Shown: one piece after another, positions 56,469 through 64,000 of the stretch
Layout: each line of letters starts with the position of its first letter
How positions within the stretch are numbered: the stretch's first letter is position 1
NCBI GenBank assembly: GCA_037044955.1
Contig: JBAOHX010000002.1
Span: 1,426,001-1,490,000 of the forward strand
Length of the DNA stretch: 64,000 bases
Reading direction: 5' to 3'
Origin: JAJXWB01 sp037044955
GTDB taxonomy: Bacteria; Pseudomonadota; Alphaproteobacteria; Rhizobiales; Beijerinckiaceae
Translations under genes and position numbers: made by a program
The notes under the pieces: model-generated
Databases searched by the model: none
What the model was told of the DNA's origin: nothing
What the model saw: the letters and a program-made list of their open reading frames with translations, nothing else

Positions 56469-58520
56469 ATGGCTGAGGCTTCTGGCTCGCACGGTGCGGC
56501 CAAGAAGGCGCGCGGATCGCGTGCGGCGACCGCACGGAAGGCCGCCGCGCCCAAGAGAAGCGCCAAGGCCAAGGAAACGCCCGAGGCCCAGCTCGAAGAC
56601 GCGGAAATGACGCCGGAAGCAGCCGCCCATGCGGAAGTGGTGGAGGCGCTGACCGCCGCCATGCCCAAGCCCGCGCCGAAAGCCGCCGCGCCGTCTGCGA
56701 CGCCGCGCGTGGAAACGTCGCATGCGCACGAGGGCGAGCCGGTCGCGGCGACCATTCCGAATTTCGAGAAGCTCGCGCAGAACGTCTCGCGCATGATGAC
56801 CGAAGGCTCGCGCGTGATGGCGGCCTACATGCGGCCGCTGGAGGCGGGCGCAAATCCCCACAATGCGACGAACGAGATCGTCGACGCCGTGCGCTCGCTC
56901 GGCAAGGTCGCGGAATATTGGCTGAAGGATCCCGCGCGCACGATCGAGGCGCAGACGGCGATTTCCGCCAAGTTCATCGACCTCTGGGGCAATACGCTGC
57001 GCCGCATGGTGGGCGAGCATGTCGAGCCCGTCGTGCCCTACGACCAGCGGGACAAGCGTTTCGCCGATCCGCAATGGCGCGAGAGCCCGATCTTCGATTT
57101 CCTGCGGCAGGCCTATTCGCTCACCGTCGACTGGGCGAACGACATGGTGGCGCGCGACGAGGAACTGGACACGCTCAGCCGCGCCAAGGCCGGCTTCTAC
57201 GTGCGGCAACTGGCGAGCGCGCTCTCGCCGTCGAATTTCGTCGGCACCAATCCCGAACTGCTGCGCACGACCTTCAAGGAAGAAGGCGAGAATCTCGTGC
57301 GGGGCCTGAACATGCTGGCCGAGGACATCGAGGCGGGGCGCGGGACGCTGCGCCTGCGCCAGTCGGATTCCACCAAGTTCAAGCTCGGCGAGAACATGGC
57401 GATCTCGCCCGGCAAGGTGGTGTGGCGCAACGACCTGATCGAACTGATCCAGTACGCGCCGGCGACGGAGAAGGTCTACAAGCGGCCGCTGCTGATCGTG
57501 CCGCCGTGGATCAACAAGTTCTACATTCTCGATCTCAACCCCGAGAAGAGCTTCATCAAGTGGTGCGTCGACCAGGGGCTGACGGTGTTCGTGGTCTCCT
57601 GGGTCAATCCGGACGGACGCCACCGCGACAAGGGCTTCGACGCCTATATGCGCGAAGGCATTTTCGAAGCTCTCGAGGCGGTGAAGACGATCACCGGCGA
57701 GCGGCAGGTCTCGACCATCGGCTATTGCGTCGGCGGCACGCTGATGGCGGTGACGCTCGCCTATATGGCGGCGATCGGCGACGACCGCATCGCCTCGACG
57801 ACGCTGTTCACGACGCAGGTCGATTTCACCGATCCCGGCGAACTCAAGGTGTTCACCGACGCCAACACGATCCGCAACGTCGAGGCGGACATGGCGCAGA
57901 CGGGGTTCCTCGACGGCTCGCGCATGGCCAACGCCTTCAACATGCTCAGGCCGACCGATCTCATCTGGTCCTATGTCGTGAACAATTACATCAAGGGCCA
58001 GGCGCCGATGGCCTTCGACCTCCTGACGTGGAATTCGGATTCCACGCGCATGACGCAGGCCAACCACTCCTTCTACCTGCGCGAGTGCTACCTCAAGAAC
58101 AGCCTCGCCAAGGGCGAGATGGTGGTCGACGGCGTGAAGCTCGACATGGGCAAGGTGACGATCCCGATCTACGACCTCGCCGCGCGCGAGGACCACATCG
58201 CGCCGGCGCGCTCTGCCTTCAACGGCGCCAAGCTGTTCGGCGGCCCTGTGCGCTACGTGATGGCGGGCTCGGGCCATATCGCGGGCGTCGTCAACCCGCC
58301 CTACAAGCCGAAGTACCAGTACTGGACCGGCGCCAAGCCGGAAGGCGCGTTCGAGGACTGGGTGAAGGCCGCCAAGGAGACGCCCGGTTCCTGGTGGCCG
58401 GACTGGCTCGAATGGATGAAGGCGAATGCGCCCGAAATGGTCCCTGCGCGCGAGCCCGGCGGCGGCAAGCTGCCCACGCTCGGCGACGCCCCCGGCGAAT
58501 ACGTGAAAATCCGCTGCTGA
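56469..58520 (+). CDS. phaC: Class I poly(3-hydroxyalkanoate) synthase PhaC
   Basis: 683 residues, intact. The lipase-like box with the catalytic Cys is GYCVGGTLMAVTLAY; later Asp and His lie in REDHIAPARSAF and GSGHIAGVVNPP. PhaC_N domain covers NPELLRTTFKEEGENLVRGL. The N-terminal 100 residues are Ala/Lys/Glu-rich and low-complexity (GAAKKARGSRAATARKAA), an extension beyond the usual class I enzyme of about 590-600 residues. Polymerises hydroxyacyl-CoA into storage granules. No phaA/phaB are adjacent here. Confidence 0.95.
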   Translation: MAEASGSHGAAKKARGSRAATARKAAAPKRSAKAKETPEAQLEDAEMTPEAAAHAEVVEALTAAMPKPAPKAAAPSATPRVETSHAHEGEPVAATIPNFEKLAQNVSRMMTEGSRVMAAYMRPLEAGANPHNATNEIVDAVRSLGKVAEYWLKDPARTIEAQTAISAKFIDLWGNTLRRMVGEHVEPVVPYDQRDKRFADPQWRESPIFDFLRQAYSLTVDWANDMVARDEELDTLSRAKAGFYVRQLASALSPSNFVGTNPELLRTTFKEEGENLVRGLNMLAEDIEAGRGTLRLRQSDSTKFKLGENMAISPGKVVWRNDLIELIQYAPATEKVYKRPLLIVPPWINKFYILDLNPEKSFIKWCVDQGLTVFVVSWVNPDGRHRDKGFDAYMREGIFEALEAVKTITGERQVSTIGYCVGGTLMAVTLAYMAAIGDDRIASTTLFTTQVDFTDPGELKVFTDANTIRNVEADMAQTGFLDGSRMANAFNMLRPTDLIWSYVVNNYIKGQAPMAFDLLTWNSDSTRMTQANHSFYLRECYLKNSLAKGEMVVDGVKLDMGKVTIPIYDLAAREDHIAPARSAFNGAKLFGGPVRYVMAGSGHIAGVVNPPYKPKYQYWTGAKPEGAFEDWVKAAKETPGSWWPDWLEWMKANAPEMVPAREPGGGKLPTLGDAPGEYVKIRC

Positions 58521-58631
58521 ACGTCGCGCCCGGCGCGGGCCAAGTCCGCGCCGGAACCATCGAGGCGCCGCCCGGTTCTCCTCCCGGGCAGCCGGAGCTT
58601 GTGGCTCCGTCACTTGAGGAGACTGTCCCCC

Positions 58632-59174
58632 ATGACATCGAAATCCCTGGCGGCAGCGGCTGCGCTGCTGATCTCGTCCGTCTGCCTGCCGGTCGCGCAA
58701 GCGACGCCCCTGCAACTGGCCCAGGCCATGCAACAGCAAGGCGGCGGCGGCGAATCCAGCGGCGGCGCCCGGCCGTCCGCGCCCGGCGGCGGCGGTTCGC
58801 GTAGCGGCGGCGGCGACGTGAATCGCGGCGCGCAATCGCAGGAGCGCGGCGCGCAATCGCAAGAGCGCGGCGGCGGAGGAATGCGCGAAGGCGGCGGGAT
58901 GCGCGAGCGCGGCGAAGCGAGCGAACGCGGCGAGATGCGCGGCGGCGCGCGCGGGCGTGTCGACATCGATCGCGGCGGCGACCGGGACCGCTCGTTGCGG
59001 CGTGGCGATCGCGGCGCGCGCGCCGGCGTCTATGTGCGCGGCGACCGTCGCGGCTGGCGCCATCGCCGGCATGGCGTGCGCGTCTGGGTCGGCGGGCCGC
59101 GCTGCCGCACGATCATCGTGCGGAAATATTTCCGTCACCGGCTGGTCATCAAGAAGATCAGGCGTTGCCGTTAG
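58632..59174 (+). CDS. Gly/Arg-rich repetitive secreted protein
   Basis: 180 residues with a signal peptide (LAAAAALLISSVCLPVAQA) and a low-complexity body rich in Gly, Arg, Glu and Gln. Short internal repeats: RGAQSQE twice, GGGMREGGGMRERGE. The basic C terminus (RDRSLRRGDRGARAG, VRKYFRHRLVIKKIRRC) is highly positive. No family recognised; it may be a nucleic-acid or polyanion binder in the periplasm. Follows phaC after about 110 bases and ends at a terminator. Confidence 0.65.
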   Translation: MTSKSLAAAAALLISSVCLPVAQATPLQLAQAMQQQGGGGESSGGARPSAPGGGGSRSGGGDVNRGAQSQERGAQSQERGGGGMREGGGMRERGEASERGEMRGGARGRVDIDRGGDRDRSLRRGDRGARAGVYVRGDRRGWRHRRHGVRVWVGGPRCRTIIVRKYFRHRLVIKKIRRCR

Positions 59175-59180
59175 AACATA

Positions 59181-59205
59181 GGCGCGACGGTCTTGCCGTC
59201 GCGCC
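59181..59205. terminator. Hairpin GGCGCGACGG/CCGTCGCGCC between convergent genes
   Basis: A perfect 10-base stem with a short loop (TCTTG). No T-run follows on either strand, so it is a factor-assisted or simple bidirectional stop at best. Confidence 0.5.
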
Positions 59206-59211
59206 TCCTCG

Positions 59212-59454
59212 TCAGTTCCAGCCTGTCTTCAGCAGCCGGCGCATCATTTCGCGCTCGAGCCCGTCCGTCAGCTTTCCCGCGCACGGACCATAGACGTCGC
59301 GGGCGACGGCGGCTTCGTCCGCCACTTCATTCCATGCGGAAATCCATTCCACCGCGCGGCGCGGCAGCGCGACGAGCGTTGCGAGCGCGCCCGCCCGCTG
59401 CGGGGCGGCCGGCTTTGCAAGAACGATCTGGTCGGCGTCGCATACGTAAGCCAT
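59212..59454 (-). CDS. Small protein of unknown function
   Basis: 80 residues, soluble (MAYVCDADQIVLAKPAA, then WISAWNEVADEAAVARDVYG). No family recognised. It lies between the repetitive secreted protein and the divergent LysR gene, and the LysR may regulate it. ATG 59454 preferred; a longer N terminus to 59544 is possible. Confidence 0.5.
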   Translation of the reverse strand: MAYVCDADQIVLAKPAAPQRAGALATLVALPRRAVEWISAWNEVADEAAVARDVYGPCAGKLTDGLEREMMRRLLKTGWN

Positions 59455-59579
59455 GACGGCCTCCTGACTTGGCCGGATGCGCGAGATTTTTTCGCGATCG
59501 GCGCTTTCGGCAGGCAAGATGGGCGCTATCATGCCTCGTGACAAAGGATGATGTTTCAGTCGACGGTTGAGATTTTCTC

Positions 59580-60596
59580 GTGAACAGACCGCTGCCCCCG
59601 CTCAACGCCCTGCGCGCCTTCGAGGCCGCCGCCCGCCACCTCAGCATGGCGAAGGCGGCGGAGGAGCTGAACGTCACCGCCGGCGCGCTCAGCCACCAGA
59701 TCCGCGGGCTGGAGGCCCTGCTCGGCCTCGAACTGTTCGAGCGCGGCGTGCGCTCGATCGCGCTGACCGGCGCCGGCGCGCGCCTCTATCCGGGTTTGCG
59801 CACCGCCTTCCTGCACATGCGCGAAGCGGTCGATGCGCTGGGCGAAGCCGACCGCGACCGCATGCTCGTCGTCAGCGCCCTGCCCGGCTTCACCGCGAAA
59901 TGGCTGGCCCCGCGGCTCTACCGCTTCGCCGCCGCGCATCCCGAGATCGACACGCGCATCGCGTCGACCGGCGCGCTCGCCAATTTTCGTACCGACGGCG
60001 TGCACGTGGCGCTGCGCAACCTCGCCAATGATTTCGTCGCCCAGCCGGACCTCGTGTACGAGCGCATGTTCGAGGCGTCCTACATGCCGGTGTGCAGCCC
60101 CCGGCTGATCGAACGGCTCGGCGCCTTCGAGACGCCGGAAGCGCTGCGCGCCGCGCCGCTGATCCACGACAATTCCCTGGCGACATGGACGAAGACCATC
60201 GGCTGGGCCGAATGGTTCGCGCGCGCCGGCGTGGCGGATGTGGACGCCTCGCGCGGCCTGCGGTTCTCCAGCGCCGACCACGCGCTCGACGCCACGGTCG
60301 AGGGCGCGGGCGTGCTGCTCGCCTCGGACGTGCTGGCCTATGACGAATTGCGCACGGGGCGGCTGGTCATGCCGTTCGACCTGAAGATGCCGTCCGGCCG
60401 CGCCTATTGCGTCGTCTATCCGAAACGTCTTCAGGACCGGCCGGCGGTGCGCGCCTTTCGCGACTGGGCGAAGGCCGAGGCGGACGCCATGCGCTGGGAC
60501 GCCTGCGTTTCGGATTGCACGCGGCCCGCGCCGGGCGAGCGCGCAGCGCCTTCCGCGCCCCGACCAGCCAAGCGTCAGTCGCGGCAGCGCACGTAG
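59580..60596 (+). CDS. LysR-type regulator, GcvA-like
   Basis: 338 residues. The HTH RPLPPLNALRAFEAAARHLSMAKAAEELNVT and the effector-domain motif FASSADHALDATVEGAGVLL are close to GcvA-type regulators. GcvA itself activates glycine cleavage genes, but no gcv genes are nearby, so the regulon is unknown. Starts at GTG 59580, 125 bases from the divergent small gene. Its C-terminal tail (APSAPRPAKRQSRQRT) is unusual and overlaps the next, convergent gene by 22 bases. Confidence 0.88.
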   Translation: MNRPLPPLNALRAFEAAARHLSMAKAAEELNVTAGALSHQIRGLEALLGLELFERGVRSIALTGAGARLYPGLRTAFLHMREAVDALGEADRDRMLVVSALPGFTAKWLAPRLYRFAAAHPEIDTRIASTGALANFRTDGVHVALRNLANDFVAQPDLVYERMFEASYMPVCSPRLIERLGAFETPEALRAAPLIHDNSLATWTKTIGWAEWFARAGVADVDASRGLRFSSADHALDATVEGAGVLLASDVLAYDELRTGRLVMPFDLKMPSGRAYCVVYPKRLQDRPAVRAFRDWAKAEADAMRWDACVSDCTRPAPGERAAPSAPRPAKRQSRQRT

Positions 60597-60941
60597 GTCT
60601 TGCCGTCGATCTTCAAGCCGATTCCCGTCGATCGGCGCCAGCGTCGCGGTCTCGCGTCGCCCGTTCCTGTTCGCCGTGTAATCCTCCCAGAACTCGTAGC
60701 AAAGCAGCGACAGTCTTGCGCCTGCGCCGGAGCGGTCGACCTTTTCGATGCGGCAATGATGCTCGTACTGGTCGAAGAGCGGCGCCGCCTTGCCGTTTTC
60801 GCGGCCGGCGAGATTGATGAGAACGCCGGAGCTCGGCCCCTCCCTGTCCCGGCATTCCTTGCGGGAGCGCGCCCAGGCGCCCTCGAACGGCTCGGCCGCC
60901 CAGACGGGCTGGAAACCGAGCGCGAGAAGCGCGGCGGTCAT
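60575..60941 (-). CDS. Secreted protein of unknown function, frame broken once
   Basis: A signal-peptide protein (MTAALLALGFQPVWA then EPFEGAWARSRKECRD). The body has FDQYEHHCRIEKVDRSG, LSLLCYEFWEDYTANR, TATLAPIDGNRL and ends KIDGKTYVRCRD. The last part is in the next frame: CTTG at 60614-60617 should be CTG, giving 121 residues. Four cysteines are conserved-looking. A family of small secreted proteins; not named. Without correction the frame runs on without stop through the neighbouring gene. Confidence 0.65.
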
Positions 60942-61067
60942 GAGGACGGACCGGATCGTCAATGTTCTTCTCTCGATTGTGCGGCGCGCTTGCTCATGAC
61001 AAAGCGACGTCGCATGATCGTCACACAAGCATGTCAGCGCAATAGCGCAAACTGGAGCAGGCGCCCG

Positions 61068-61923
61068 ATGAAACTCGTCCGTTACGGCAAGGCCGGAAAA
61101 GAAAAGCCCGGCGTGATCGACGCCAAGGGCAAGCTGCGCGACTGCTCGGACATCGTGTCCGACTGGGCGGGCGACGACCTCGCGCACAAGCACATCAAGA
61201 AGGTCGCCAAGGCGCTGAAGAAGGACGAGCTGAAGGCCGTGTCCGGCTCGCCGCGCATCGGCGCCTGCGTCGGCCAGCCCGGCAATTTCATCGCCGTCGG
61301 CCTGAACTATGCGGACCACGCGGCCGAATCCAACATGCCGATCCCCAGCGAGCCGATCCTGTTCAACAAGGCGCCGAACTGCATCGTCGGCCCCAACGAC
61401 GACGTCGATGATCCCCAAGGGGTCGAAGAAGACGGACTGGGAGGTCGAGCTCGGCATCGTCATCGGCAAGCGCGCCTCCTACATCGGCGAGGACGAGGCG
61501 ATGGATCACATCGCGGGCTTCTGCCTCGCCAACGACGTGTCCGAGCGCGAATACCAGTTGGAGCGCGGCGGCAACTGGATGAAGGGCAAGAGCGCGCCGA
61601 CCTTCGGCCCGCTCGGGCCGTGGCTGGTGACGCCCGATGAAATCGGCGACGTGCAGGCGCTCGGCATGTGGCTCGACGTCAACGGCGCGCGGATGCAGAC
61701 GGGCTCGACCAGGACGATGATCTTCGACGTGAAGAAGATCGTCTCCTACATCTCGCATTTCATGACGCTGGATGTCGGCGACGTGATCGTCACCGGCACG
61801 CCGCCCGGCGTCGGCGCCGGCAAGAAGCCGCCGGTGTTCCTGAAGGCCGGCGACACGATGAGCCTCGGCATCGACAAGCTCGGCGAGCAGGCTTGCCGCG
61901 TGGTGGCGTGGGAGAAGGATTAG
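61068..61923 (+). CDS. Fumarylacetoacetate hydrolase family protein, frame broken once
   Basis: FAH-family hydrolase/hydratase. N-terminal VRYGKAGKEKPGVIDAKGKLRD, active-site region CVGQPGNFIAVGLNYADHAAE, then DWEVELGIVIGKRASYIGEDEAMDHIAGF, with the metal ligands (Glu/Asp), and VIVTGTPPGVGAGKKPP at the end. The frame breaks at about 61407: GTCGATG where GTCATG (VMIPKGSKKTDWEVEL) is needed; corrected length is 284 residues. Related proteins include ureidoglycolate lyase and 2-keto-4-pentenoate hydratase; the substrate is unresolved. Confidence 0.85.
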
Positions 61924-61931
61924 ACCGCGCC

Positions 61932-62007
61932 GTCATCCCCGCGAAAGCGGGGATCCAGCGCAATCGCGCGTCTGATGGACTGGATGCCCGCATTTGCGGG
62001 CATGACA
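61932..62007. repeat. Intergenic palindrome, GTCATCCCCGCGAAAGCGGGG type, copy 2
   Basis: Starts GTCATCCCCGCGAAAGCGG, ends GCGGGCATGACA. Same family as the element at 31351. It lies between convergent FAH and argC genes. Confidence 0.78.
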
Positions 62008-62012
62008 TTCTC

Positions 62013-62927
62013 TCACAGCCCCAGCATCAGCTCGACGTTCTGCACCGCGGCGCCGGATGCGCCCTTGCCGAGATTGTCGAGGCGCGCGATCAGCACGGCC
62101 TGCCGCCGGTTTTCATTGGCGTAGACCATCAGCTCCAGATCGTTGGTGCCGTTGAGCGCCAGCGCGTCGAGCCGGCCGGAGGCGTCCGGGCGCACGACGC
62201 GCACATAGCGCTGGCCGGCGTAATGCTTCGACAGCGCGGCCTCGAGATCGGCGGCCTTCGGCTTGCCGGGCAGCGCGTCGAGCTGCAGCGGCGCGTTGAC
62301 CAGCATGCCCTGCCGGAAATTGCCGACCGAGGGCACGAACAGCGGCCGCGCCTTCAGCCCGGACCATTTCACGATTTCCGGAACGTGCTTGTGCTCGAGT
62401 CCGAGCCCGTAGGTCTCGAACAGCGGGGCCTTGTGCGTCTCGTAGGCCTCGATCATCTGCCGCCCGCCGCCGGAATAGCCCGAGACGGCGTTGACGGTCA
62501 GCGGCCAGTCGGCCGGAATCAGGCCGGCGTCGACCAGCGGCCGCAGCAGCGCGATCGCGCCGGTGGCGTAGCAGCCGGGGTTGGACACCTTGCGGGCGCG
62601 CTTGATCGCCTCGCCCTGCCCGGCCGCCAGTTCGGGAAAGCCGTAGGTCCAGCCGTCGGCCACGCGATGCGCGGTCGAGGCGTCGAGCAGACGCGGGCCG
62701 TCGGCGCCGAGGCTTTCGACGATGGCCGCCGTCTCGCGCGAGGCCTCGTCCGGCAGGCAGAGAATGGCGAGGTCGACCGAAGCCAGAAGCTCGGTCTTCG
62801 CGCCGGCGTCCTTGCGCCGCTCGGGATCGATGGAGACGAGTTCGACGCCCTTGTGCGGCCCGAGCTTTTCCCGGATTTCGAGGCCGGTGGTGCCGGCCTC
62901 GCCATCGATGAAGATTCTTGCGGTCAT
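62013..62927 (-). CDS. argC: N-acetyl-gamma-glutamyl-phosphate reductase, short type
   Basis: 304 residues, intact. Dinucleotide fold ARIFIDGEAGTTGLEIREKLG, catalytic Cys in SNPGCYATGAIALLRPLVDAG, and SGYSGGGRQMIEAYE. This is the short class 2 ArgC, typical of Alphaproteobacteria. Third step of arginine synthesis. ATG 62927. Confidence 0.95.
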   Translation of the reverse strand: MTARIFIDGEAGTTGLEIREKLGPHKGVELVSIDPERRKDAGAKTELLASVDLAILCLPDEASRETAAIVESLGADGPRLLDASTAHRVADGWTYGFPELAAGQGEAIKRARKVSNPGCYATGAIALLRPLVDAGLIPADWPLTVNAVSGYSGGGRQMIEAYETHKAPLFETYGLGLEHKHVPEIVKWSGLKARPLFVPSVGNFRQGMLVNAPLQLDALPGKPKAADLEAALSKHYAGQRYVRVVRPDASGRLDALALNGTNDLELMVYANENRRQAVLIARLDNLGKGASGAAVQNVELMLGL

Positions 62928-63083
62928 GTAACGCCCTGAACGCGCGGATTGGTTCGGGGCCTTATAGACGGATCGCGCACGCCTGTCGCGGGCGCCGGTC
63001 AACAGCGCCCGCCAGGCATTCCCTTCGCGGTTGTCGCGCCCCTCGCTGCGCGCCGACGCAGCGGCGACGCGGGCTGCCGTGGC

Positions 63084-63248
63084 TTACGTCAGGTTCGCGG
63101 TGATCTTGCTGAAGCGGGCCGAGAGGGTCAGGCCGAGACTCTTCACCGCCGCGATCACCGCGACGCCGATGAGCGCGGCGATCAGGCTGTACTCGATCGC
63201 CGTCGCGCCACTCTCGTCTTTCAGGAAGAGCGAAAACCTTGTCGTCAT
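63084..63248 (-). CDS. Flp/Fap type IVb pilin subunit
   Basis: 54 residues. FLKDESGATAIEYSLIAALIGVAVI is the conserved Flp prepilin hydrophobic region: short basic leader, cleavage before the G-A-T-A-I-E-Y motif (Glu at mature position 5). Flp pili serve tight adherence. No cpa/tad assembly genes are in the window, so this is an orphan pilin copy. ATG 63248; start at 63293 would add a non-leader extension. Confidence 0.9.
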   Translation of the reverse strand: MTTRFSLFLKDESGATAIEYSLIAALIGVAVIAAVKSLGLTLSARFSKITANLT

Positions 63249-63579
63249 TTGCGCACCCTCGTTCGCAAGTATTTCGATTTGCTGAGAGTACACGCGACGC
63301 GCTGAGGAAAAGTAAACACTCGGCCCAAGCGGTTGTTTCCAAAATTAACCACCGAGAATCCGACGCTGCGGCGCCTCCGCCGGACGGGCGCGGCGGATCC
63401 GAGCGGGAGATGTTCGGCATTTTGAACGAGAGGTTTTTTATGTGAAATTGGAAGGCGTTGCCCGGATCGCCGCCATTGCGGACTTTCGATAGCGCCGCCG
63501 CGTCTGCGAGCTGCTCAATATTTTGACAACCATCAAATCTTTTTTCAGCGGCGCGATGTGCCGCCGTCTTCGTTCCCGC
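63249..63579. other. Intergenic region between flp and rpsI
   Basis: About 330 bases without a supported gene. Bases 63245-63350 are comparatively AT-rich and may contain the flp promoter. Confidence 0.4.
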
Positions 63580-63611
63580 AAAAGAAAAAGGGCGACCCGA
63601 AGGCCGCCCCC
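63580..63611 (-). terminator. Rho-independent terminator of rpsI
   Basis: On the minus strand GGGCGGCC, loop TTCG, GGTCGCCC, then TTTTTCTTTT. It lies about 45 bases after the rpsI stop. Confidence 0.85.
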
Positions 63612-63653
63612 GATATCGTGTTGCGCCCCCGCGCGAGCGCGGGGCGCGAAAAC

Positions 63654-64000
63654 TCAGCGCTTCGAGAACTGGAAGGAGCGACGAGCCTTGCGCTTGCCGT
63701 ACTTCTTGCGCTCGACCACGCGGCTGTCGCGGGTGAGGAAGCCTTCCTTCTTCAGCGCGGAGCGGAGCTCCGGCTCGAAATTGGTCAGCGCCTTGGACAG
63801 GCCGTGGCGCACCGCGCCCGCCTGGCCCGACAGGCCGCCGCCGGCGACCGAGACCATGAGGTCGTACTGGCCGACGCGGTTGGCGACGACCAGCGGCTGC
63901 TGGATGATCATGCGCAGCACCGGACGGGCGAAATACACGTCGAGATCGCGGCCGTTGACGACGGTCTTGCCGGAGCCCGGCTTGATCCACACGCGGGCGA
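63654..64000 (-). CDS. rpsI: 30S ribosomal protein S9, N terminus cut by the window edge
   Basis: The C-terminal 115 residues of S9, ending in the conserved basic tail KKYGKRKARRSFQFSKR. Conserved blocks: ARPVLRMIIQQPL, LMVSVAGGGLSGQAGAVRHGLSKAL and KKEGFLTRDSRVVERKK. The GTG at 63992 is internal; the frame stays open to the end of the window. S9's C-terminal tail reaches the P-site tRNA. Confidence 0.95.
   Translation of the reverse strand, partial: ARVWIKPGSGKTVVNGRDLDVYFARPVLRMIIQQPLVVANRVGQYDLMVSVAGGGLSGQAGAVRHGLSKALTNFEPELRSALKKEGFLTRDSRVVERKKYGKRKARRSFQFSKR

Noticed and set aside
56370..59138. A 922-residue open frame on the minus strand opposite phaC
   Set aside because: It is antisense to the highly conserved phaC and the repeat-rich gene; the composition (Ala/Arg/His) is typical of GC-rich antisense frames.

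Overview
The window is a high-GC chromosomal segment from an alphaproteobacterium of the order Hyphomicrobiales (Rhizobiales). The evidence is gene content and order: dusB(nifR3)-ntrB-ntrC-ntrY-ntrX followed by hfq-hflX and mazG; a fused ispDF gene; rlpA-dacC-tmk-holB-metG-tatD; an ExoR-type periplasmic regulator; Omp25/31-type porin-like proteins; a class I PHA synthase; and intergenic palindromes of the kind scattered through Rhizobiales genomes. The family cannot be fixed from this stretch (Beijerinckiaceae/Methylocystaceae-like would fit). Nothing looks like a prophage, plasmid, CRISPR array or rRNA locus.

Layout. 1-14.6 kb: mntR (cut by the window edge), exoR, xthA, a CinA-C paralog, a strictosidine-synthase-like protein, an AEC transporter, a PilZ protein, a UbiH-type monooxygenase, a quinone oxidoreductase, a TetR/MFS divergent pair, a PaaI thioesterase, an acyltransferase and a methyltransferase. 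15-26 kb: tRNA-Ser with a duplicated 3' end, then the rlpA-to-MBL cluster, interrupted by a MarR/methyltransferase/thioesterase cassette and by a further thioesterase. 26-41 kb: a double cold-shock protein, mazG, hflX, hfq, a two-gene chromate transporter, the Ntr nitrogen-regulation genes, dusB, ispDF, pncC and a COQ10-like gene. 41-48 kb: three tandem outer-membrane barrel genes each with its own terminator, rimO, nhaA and tRNA-Glu with a tandem repeat at its 3' end. 48-64 kb: recJ, gst, a TPR/beta-barrel plus FecR pair, an aminotransferase, phaC, a GcvA-like LysR regulator, an FAH-family enzyme, argC, an Flp pilin and rpsI (cut by the window edge).

The most pervasive oddity is technical or evolutionary. 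At least a dozen genes, including essential ones (tmk, holB) and conserved ones (rimO with four sites, ntrC with three), carry single-base insertions that break the frame. The protein continues perfectly in the next frame. Only one site looks like a deletion. Because essential genes are hit and coding quality is otherwise intact, sequencing or assembly error is far more likely than pseudogenisation or programmed frameshifting. I give full-length gene coordinates and state where each frame breaks.

Functionally the region is mostly core: nitrogen sensing (NtrBC/NtrYX), RNA regulation (Hfq), isoprenoid, arginine and carbon-storage metabolism, DNA replication and repair, and envelope proteins. 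The accessory material worth attention is the MarR-methyltransferase-thioesterase cassette with its perfect palindromic operator, the TetR/MFS operator array, the TPR-barrel/FecR pair, the tRNA-associated repeats and the several families of intergenic palindromes.
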